A DNA stretch of 64,000 nucleotides from Enoplosus armatus (Eukaryota > Chordata > Actinopteri > Centrarchiformes > Enoplosidae), in contig NC_092189.1 in the NCBI RefSeq assembly GCF_043641665.1, positions 12,214,833 to 12,278,832 of the forward strand, written 5' to 3'. A model generated the notes under the pieces. It was not told the DNA's origin, searched no databases, and saw nothing but the letters and a program-made list of their open reading frames with translations. Shown in pieces: positions 60,119-64,000 of the stretch. Made by a program: the position numbers and the translations under genes. Positions within the stretch are counted from its first letter, which is position 1; every line of letters starts with the position of its first letter.

Positions 60119-63100
60119 TTACATGATTACTTAATATACAGAGGTACTAACAAAAGGCACAACAAAAGTAAACAAATATCGAATTTATGATCTAGACCAA
60201 GTTTTATGTGTTTTGAGTGCTAATTGGTTGATCTCATCATTTACTTTCAGATTTGTTCAGACTTCTTCAGCAACACAAATACTTGTTAATCTCAAAGGTA
60301 CTGCATGTACAGTGCATCCGGAAAGTATTCACAGCGCTTCACTTTTTCCACATTTTGTTATGTTGCAGCCTTATACCAAAATGGATTAAATTCATTTTTT
60401 TCCTCAAAATTCTACACACAACACCCCATAATGACAACGTGAAAAAAGTTTATTTGAGATTTTTGCAAATTTATTAAAAATAAAAAACCTGAGAAATCAC
60501 ATGTACATAAGTATTCACAGCCTTTGCTCAATACTTTGTTGATGCACCTTTGGCAGCAATTACAGCCTCAAGTCTTTTTGAATATGATGCCACAAGCTTG
60601 GCACACCTATCTTTGGGCAGTTTCACCCATTCCTCTTTGCAGCACCTCTCAAGCTCCATCAGGTTGGATGGGAAGCGTCGGTGCACAGCCATTTTCAGAT
60701 CTCTCCAGAGATGTTCAATCGGATTCAAGTCTGGGCTCTGGCTGGGCCACTCAAGGACATTCACAGAGTTGTCCTGAAGCCACTCCTTTGATATCTTGGC
60801 TGTGTGCTTAGGGTCGTTGTCCTGCTGAAAGATAAACCGTTGCCCCAGTCTGAGGTCAAGAGCGCTCTGGAGCAGGTTTTCATCCAGGATGTCTCTGTAC
60901 TTTGCTGCATTCATCTTTCCCTCTATCCTGACTAGTCTCCCAGTTCCTGCCGCTGAAAAACATCCCCACAGCATGATGCTGCCACCACCATGCTTCACTG
61001 TAGGGATGGTATTGGCCTGGTGATGAGCGGTGCCTGGTTTCCTCCAAACGTGACGCCTGGCATTCACACCAAAGAGTTCAATCTTTGTCTCATCAGACCA
61101 GAGAATTTTGTTTCTCATGGTCTGAGAGTCCTTCAGGTGCCTTTTGGCAAACTCCAGGCGGGCTGCTATGTGCCTTTTACTAAGGAGTGGCTTCCGTCTG
61201 GCCACTCTACCATACAGGCCTGATTGGTGGATTGCTGCAGAGATGGTTGTCCTTCTGGAAGGTTCTCCTCTCTCCACAGAGGAACTCTGGAGCTCTGACA
61301 GAGTGACCATCGGGTTCTTGGTCACCTCCCTGACTAAGGCCCTTCTCCCCCGATTACTCAGTTTAGATGGCCGGCCAGCTCTAGGAAGAGTCCTGGTGGT
61401 TCCGAACTTCTTCCACTTACGGATGATGGAGGCCACTGTGCTCATTGGGACCTTCAAAGCAGCAGAAATTTTTCTGTAACCTTCCCCAGATTTGTGCCTC
61501 GAGACAATCCTGTCTCGGAGGTCTACAGACAATTCCTTTGACTTCATGCTTGGTTTGTGCTCTGACATGCACTGTCAACTGTGGGACCTTATATAGAGGA
61601 CAGGTGTGTGCCTTTCCAAATCATGTCCAATCAACTGAATTTACCACAGGTGGACTCCAATTAAGCTGCAGAAACATCTCAAGGATGATCAGTGGAAACA
61701 GGATGCACCTGAGCTCAATTTTGAGCTTCATGGCAAAGGCTGTGAATACTTATGTACATGTGATTTCTTAGTTTTTTATTTTTAATAAATTTGCAAAAAT
61801 TTCAAAAAAACTTTTTTCACATTGTCATTATGGGGTGTTGTGTGTAGAATTTTGAGGAAAAAAATTAATTTAATCCATTTTGGAATAAGGGTGTAACATA
61901 ACAAAATGTGGAAAAAGTGAAGCGCCGTGAATACTTTCCGGATGCACTGTATATATATATGATGGTGCATTGCTACACTAGTGTGCTTGTGTAGACTGTA
62001 CATTTATGTGTTTTTGTGGGTGTTATGCTGCCAGCAGGATACACTGAAGCGGAGAGTTCCTGATGTCGTCTCCTGGCATGGTGGTGATGTTGAGCCGCAC
62101 GGCGCTGGGGAACTGGCTCATCAGCTGGTTCTGAAAGTCCTCTCTGCGTTCGTACTCCTTGCCACGGTGGATGAACACCTTGTTCTGAAGCCACAGGAAA
62201 TAAATACTGATAAAGAGAACTGATTAAGCCCTTATTTATGATGTGTTCAATACAGGGGAATTCTCTTTTTACATTCTTTAAATTCTCTTTAATAGGACAG
62301 TCCATCAACAGCTGGTTAACATCGCATATCTTTCTTCACGGCACAAAAGTGGGTCTCCATTCACTGCCCTGCTCCCCTGAGTCACTCTGTCATACTCCTT
62401 ACCACAGCATATTAACTCATCTAATGAATACAGGAGCTATAAACAGTGGAATATTTTACTTTTTGCGTTTGCTGAAAGTTCCCATAAGGAACTTTATGTC
62501 CCATTCTGTTAACTATCTTGCTGATGTGTTTTGTCCACTGCTGCAATGTTGAATAGCTTAGCTTCAGTGCTGATAATGGAGAAAAAAAGGTTTTATATAG
62601 CCACTTTGTACATGGAAGGGAGTCAGTGTCACTTGCGTTCTTACACTTAGTGTGAATCTGTATGCTTATACTCTATGACAAGTGAGAACATTTTTTGCAA
62701 TACAGTAACAAACACAAACCCTGAGAAATGGAGGGTAGCCCTGCCCATAGTAGCCCACTGCAAAGTAGTCTGGCTTCGGCCTCAAGATCTTCATAATGTT
62801 CTCATAGAACTTGGCTTGTTTTTCCTGCAGAGAGAGAGACAAAGAGAGAGACAGGATATGTGTTCAGGGGAGAGGGGAGATGTGCACGGTGTGCAGCTGT
62901 AGCAGTTTTATCAGCTCGTGCCAATGACAAAGCTACCCTCAGCAGAATGCTGGGCCTTTGAGGGTGATAGATGTAGAAAAAAATAAAGTGCGCGCCATCC
63001 AAGGGCAATGTCTGTCATTTATATAACCACATAAATTCAGCATTAGCTGAGAGAGCCACTGCTGCAGTCATATAAAGAGAAAGAGAGAGAGATTTTTTCC

Positions 63101-63992
63101 ATTGTTGGGAAAAGTGTAATTCTCTGTGGGGAGGGGAAAAGAAGAGCTGAGTGAAGGGGAGATAGAGGAGAAGGTGGTGCTAACGAACAAGTTAGGATTT
63201 GGGTATGGAGGGAATCACTTCTGCTGTGGTGTCAAAGGAAGAGATGAAAGAAACAGAAGAGTGATTGAGAGGACAAAGTAAGGAGGGTTAGGAGGGGTTT
63301 GAAGTTGCTGATGGTTGGCAACAAGGAATCACACTTTTGGGGTCATATGGTAATTGTGGAAGCTCAAACCAGAGTTCTTCAAAAAAAGATTGATTTAAAA
63401 GGAGGATTTGAAGTGTCTAAGTATTCATTTTTAAACATGGATGAATGGTTGTGCTGAGTCATTGGTAATGTTTGAGCCTGCAGGAGGACTCATTTAATGT
63501 GGAAACTGCTTATTGGGAACAATATGATCTGAGGTTAAGAAAACGTATATTACAATTTAGAACTTACACACTGCTGGACAATTTGCCAAAATTTTATTTT
63601 ACAGTATAAAGGCCAGAGACCAAACTATTTGAGCAATGAACGTATTTTATTTCCAATACTCACTTTAACAAGGGTTCGGTGCTAAGAGCTGCACTGGAAG
63701 TGAGCTATGTTACTGCTACTATCAAAGACTTAAATTCATTGCCTGAATTATCCTCCTTTCCTTCAAACACCCTAGAGCATCTATAACATTTATAAAGGGC
63801 ATTCAGAGGAGAAGGCTGAGAGATGAAAATACAGGAGGAATGTGAGATCATGATTACTGTGCAGATGATACAGTATGAAGGTTTGAGATAGTCATGTATT
63901 ACCAGTCTCTTGCTGAGTAACTCGTAGTCAAAGATCTCGTTTTCGTACTGTTCAGCTAGTTCCTTACACAGAGTGATGGCCTCTTCCCACAT
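53914..63992 (-). CDS. dock2: Dedicator of cytokinesis 2, 3' part (14 exons, 547 aa)
   Basis: DOCK2 is a haematopoietic guanine-nucleotide exchange factor that loads Rac with GTP and drives leukocyte migration, with ELMO as partner. Fourteen exons join to 1644 bp in one frame ending in TGA: 63992-63903, 62824-62720, 62184-62043, 60052-59971, 59803-59719, 58155-58069, 57895-57719, 57017-56934, 56830-56693, 56212-56085, 55901-55694, 55554-55449, 54753-54605, 53976-53914. All introns are GT-AG with matching phases. Local residues 1 to about 330 are the C-terminal part of the catalytic DHR-2 domain. Local residues 412-422 form a polybasic cluster. DOCK2 rather than DOCK1/5 is indicated by [12 protein letters not shown], by [15 protein letters not shown], and by the lack of a proline-rich Crk-binding tail. 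The 5' exons lie to the right of the window. Confidence 0.96.
54201..54525. repeat. Palindromic fish repeat, copy 5, in the last dock2 intron
   Basis: The left arm (about 54201-54335, starting ttaaaggaatagttcaac) is an imperfect reverse complement of the right arm (about 54375-54525, ending cgtatttcccagaatgt). Paired landmarks are tagcttagcataaaga against tctttatgctaagcta and tgccaagagttagat against cagtcttggcaagaaag. It takes up about half of the 628-bp last intron. Confidence 0.82.
54605..54753 (-). CDS. dock2: dock2 penultimate exon (tail)
   Basis: The exon is 149 bp (2 nt + 49 codons), with acceptor tgtag and donor gtgaga. It starts [15 protein letters not shown] and ends [12 protein letters not shown], a weak match to the human tail (ALSVAG, then NQFFKTML). 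Phase agreement on both sides supports it. Confidence 0.85.
55449..55554 (-). CDS. dock2: dock2 exon encoding [15 protein letters not shown]
   Basis: The exon is 106 bp (35 codons + 1 nt), with acceptor ctctag and donor G|gtgact. [15 protein letters not shown] parallels LSRKHEFMSDTNLSE of human DOCK2, which confirms the orthologue. Confidence 0.93.
55694..55901 (-). CDS. dock2: dock2 exon with the polybasic cluster
   Basis: The exon is 208 bp (1 nt + 69 codons), with acceptor ctcag and donor gtgaga. It contains [18 protein letters not shown]. In mammalian DOCK2 the matching basic stretch binds phosphatidic acid and helps keep the protein at the leading edge of neutrophils. The part before it is Ser/Thr/Val-rich and poorly conserved. 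Confidence 0.92.
56085..56212 (-). CDS. dock2: dock2 exon encoding [17 protein letters not shown]
   Basis: The exon is 128 bp (42 codons + 2 nt), with acceptor ttccag and donor AG|gtagca. The motif RPRSMLRS is shared with human DOCK2, followed by a Ser/Ile-rich stretch (SIISISSLQ). It starts the C-terminal tail. Confidence 0.93.
56693..56830 (-). CDS. dock2: dock2 exon encoding the end of DHR-2
   Basis: The exon has 46 codons, phase 0/0, with acceptor ttatag and donor gtaaga. It encodes [15 protein letters not shown] and [20 protein letters not shown], then KEYGVREL. This is the last strongly conserved block, closing the catalytic domain. Confidence 0.95.
56934..57017 (-). CDS. dock2: dock2 exon encoding [15 protein letters not shown]
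   Basis: The exon has 28 codons, phase 0/0, with acceptor tgtcag and donor gtactg. It ends LKDLIAWQ, identical to other DOCK-A proteins. Confidence 0.94.
57719..57895 (-). CDS. dock2: dock2 exon encoding the DHR-2 catalytic lobe C segment
   Basis: The exon has 59 codons, phase 0/0, with acceptor tccag and donor gtaaac. It holds [10 protein letters not shown] and [19 protein letters not shown]. In DOCK proteins this region includes the valine nucleotide sensor that expels GDP and magnesium, and that motif is intact here. [12 protein letters not shown] is DOCK2-like; DOCK1 differs in this stretch. Confidence 0.96.
58069..58155 (-). CDS. dock2: dock2 exon encoding [21 protein letters not shown]
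   Basis: The exon has 29 codons, phase 0/0, with acceptor tttcag and consensus donor gtaagt. WIERT and [11 protein letters not shown] are DHR-2 signature stretches. Confidence 0.95.
58156..59718 (-). other. dock2: dock2 intron with a GC-richer insert of unknown kind
   Basis: This intron of about 1.56 kb contains a stretch at 58560-59040 with higher G+C than the rest, no simple repeats, and frames on both strands up to about 109 codons. I do not recognise it. It could be a transposon fragment or a processed sequence. Confidence 0.6.
59719..59803 (-). CDS. dock2: dock2 exon encoding [19 protein letters not shown]
   Basis: The exon is 85 bp (1 nt + 28 codons), with acceptor gtgcag and donor gtgagt followed by a long T run. 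[17 protein letters not shown] is the same as in human DOCK2; the exon ends at NNEFA. Confidence 0.95.
59971..60052 (-). CDS. dock2: dock2 exon encoding [14 protein letters not shown]
   Basis: The exon is 82 bp, with acceptor accag and donor AA|gtcagt. It encodes [20 protein letters not shown], then VPDQII and the first two bases of Asn. The upstream polypyrimidine tract is short. Confidence 0.92.
60310..60527 (+). repeat. Tc1 left inverted repeat with two direct repeats
   Basis: A 218-bp terminal inverted repeat. The two internal AAGTATTCACAGC copies (60323-60335 and 60509-60521) are probable transposase-binding sites. Confidence 0.92.
60528..61568 (-). CDS. Tc1-family transposase, intact, 346 aa
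   Basis: This enzyme cuts and pastes its own element in the nucleus. Residues 10-60 form the first helix-turn-helix ([20 protein letters not shown], then [14 protein letters not shown]). The second DNA-binding half runs to about residue 115 and contains the AT-hook-like GRPSKL. The catalytic triad is Asp159 ([11 protein letters not shown]), Asp250 (FQQDNDPKH) and Glu285 ([11 protein letters not shown]). The spacing is DD34E, as in Tc1. The glycine-rich box is [14 protein letters not shown] (192-205). Length and ends are those of a full-length family member, there is no stop or frameshift, and the TGA lies just at the inner edge of the left inverted repeat. Confidence 0.97.
   Translation of the reverse strand: MSEHKPSMKSKELSVDLRDRIVSRHKSGEGYRKISAALKVPMSTVASIIRKWKKFGTTRTLPRAGRPSKLSNRGRRALVREVTKNPMVTLSELQSSSVERGEPSRRTTISAAIHQSGLYGRVARRKPLLSKRHIAARLEFAKRHLKDSQTMRNKILWSDETKIELFGVNARRHVWRKPGTAHHQANTIPTVKHGGGSIMLWGCFSAAGTGRLVRIEGKMNAAKYRDILDENLLQSALDLRLGQRFIFQQDNDPKHTAKISKEWLQDNSVNVLEWPSQSPDLNPIEHLWRDLKMAVHRRFPSNLMELERCCKEEWVKLPKDRCAKLVASYSKRLEAVIAAKGASTKY
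61733..61949 (-). repeat. Tc1 right inverted repeat with two direct repeats
   Basis: A 217-bp partner of the left repeat. It differs by a few substitutions and small indels, including one change in the outer binding motif (cacggc for cacagc). Confidence 0.92.
62043..62184 (-). CDS. dock2: dock2 exon encoding [17 protein letters not shown]
   Basis: The exon is 142 bp (47 codons + 1 nt), with acceptor cttcag and donor T|gtatcc. The last T plus AT from the next exon makes Tyr in LQYIQCF, matching human GQYIQCF. An intact Tc1 transposon begins 93 bp beyond this donor. Confidence 0.93.
62720..62824 (-). CDS. dock2: dock2 exon encoding [20 protein letters not shown]
   Basis: The exon has 35 codons, phase 0/0, with acceptor ctgcag and donor gtttgt. 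It carries the DHR-2 hallmark [16 protein letters not shown]; human DOCK2 has GQGFPTFLR. Confidence 0.95.
62825..63902 (-). other. dock2: dock2 intron (1.08 kb)
   Basis: Lies between donor gtaata and acceptor ctgcag. It contains GA-rich stretches (62828-62856 and 63070-63300) and nothing else recognisable. Confidence 0.7.
63903..63992 (-). CDS. dock2: dock2 exon encoding [17 protein letters not shown]
   Basis: The exon has 30 codons, phase 0 at both ends, with acceptor tttag at 63993-63994 and donor gtaata. It encodes an early DHR-2 helical segment ([20 protein letters not shown]), almost identical to human DOCK2. The first Met is internal to the protein, not a start. Confidence 0.93.
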
Positions 63993-64000
63993 CTAAATGC

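Larger units (their letters stand above)
60310..61949 (-). mobile_element. Complete Tc1-type DNA transposon (1640 bp)
   Basis: The element is bounded by cagtgcatccgg and its reverse complement, with a TA on each side (60308-60309 and 61950-61951), the Tc1/mariner target. The inverted repeats are about 218 bp and are near-identical. Each repeat carries two copies of AAGTATTCACAGC (outer 60323-60335 and inner 60509-60521 on the left; 61924-61936 with one change and 61739-61751 on the right). This is the IR/DR layout also known from Sleeping Beauty-like elements. The single intronless ORF is uninterrupted. It lies inside a dock2 intron, in the same orientation as the gene. Confidence 0.97.

Noticed and set aside
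61144..61479. 111-codon plus-strand frame
   Set aside because: Antisense shadow of the intact Tc1 transposase.

Overview
This window is from a ray-finned fish, most likely a percomorph teleost. It holds two vertebrate multi-exon genes with GT-AG introns. It also has many CA/TG microsatellites, an L2/CR1/Rex1-type LINE fragment, a structurally complete Tc1 transposon, and several copies of a palindromic repeat of a type familiar from percomorph genomes. There are no prokaryotic features. Only about 4.5% is protein-coding, counting host exons and transposon ORFs. The species cannot be named from sequence alone.

Left part (1-10360): the 5' end of a TRPC-family cation channel gene, best matched to trpc7, on the minus strand. 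Two coding exons are present: exon 1 at 9873-10360, in a CpG-rich block, and exon 2 at 3728-4493, which encodes the ankyrin-repeat domain. They join in phase (2 nt + 1 nt). The remaining exons lie beyond base 1. Exon 1 gives an unusually long Ser/Pro-rich, acidic N-terminus of about 163 residues.

Middle part (about 10.6-53.7 kb): about 43 kb with no convincing host gene. It contains a 5'-truncated, frameshifted LINE (17262-19290), very long CA arrays at 26.1 and 33.6 kb, a 92-nt near-perfect hairpin (32681-32772), several copies of a long-inverted-repeat element (one with another repeat nested inside it), retroposon tails, and a few blocks that could be conserved regulatory DNA.

Right part (53727-63992): the 3' end of dock2, a Rac guanine-nucleotide exchange factor of blood cells, also on the minus strand. 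Fourteen exons can be placed to the base. All phases agree and together they encode the last 547 residues: the C-terminal part of the DHR-2 catalytic domain plus the polybasic tail. The sixth from the left of its introns by gene order (60053-62042) carries a complete 1640-bp Tc1 transposon with an uninterrupted 346-aa DD34E transposase, inserted 93 bp past a splice donor. The last intron carries one of the palindromic repeats.

trpc7 and dock2 point the same way but show no functional link. dock2 transcription runs toward the trpc7 promoter, with the gene-poor stretch between them. The best candidates for follow-up are the possibly active Tc1 copy, the long trpc7 N-terminal exon and the 32.7-kb hairpin. 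I found no convincing new multi-gene system.
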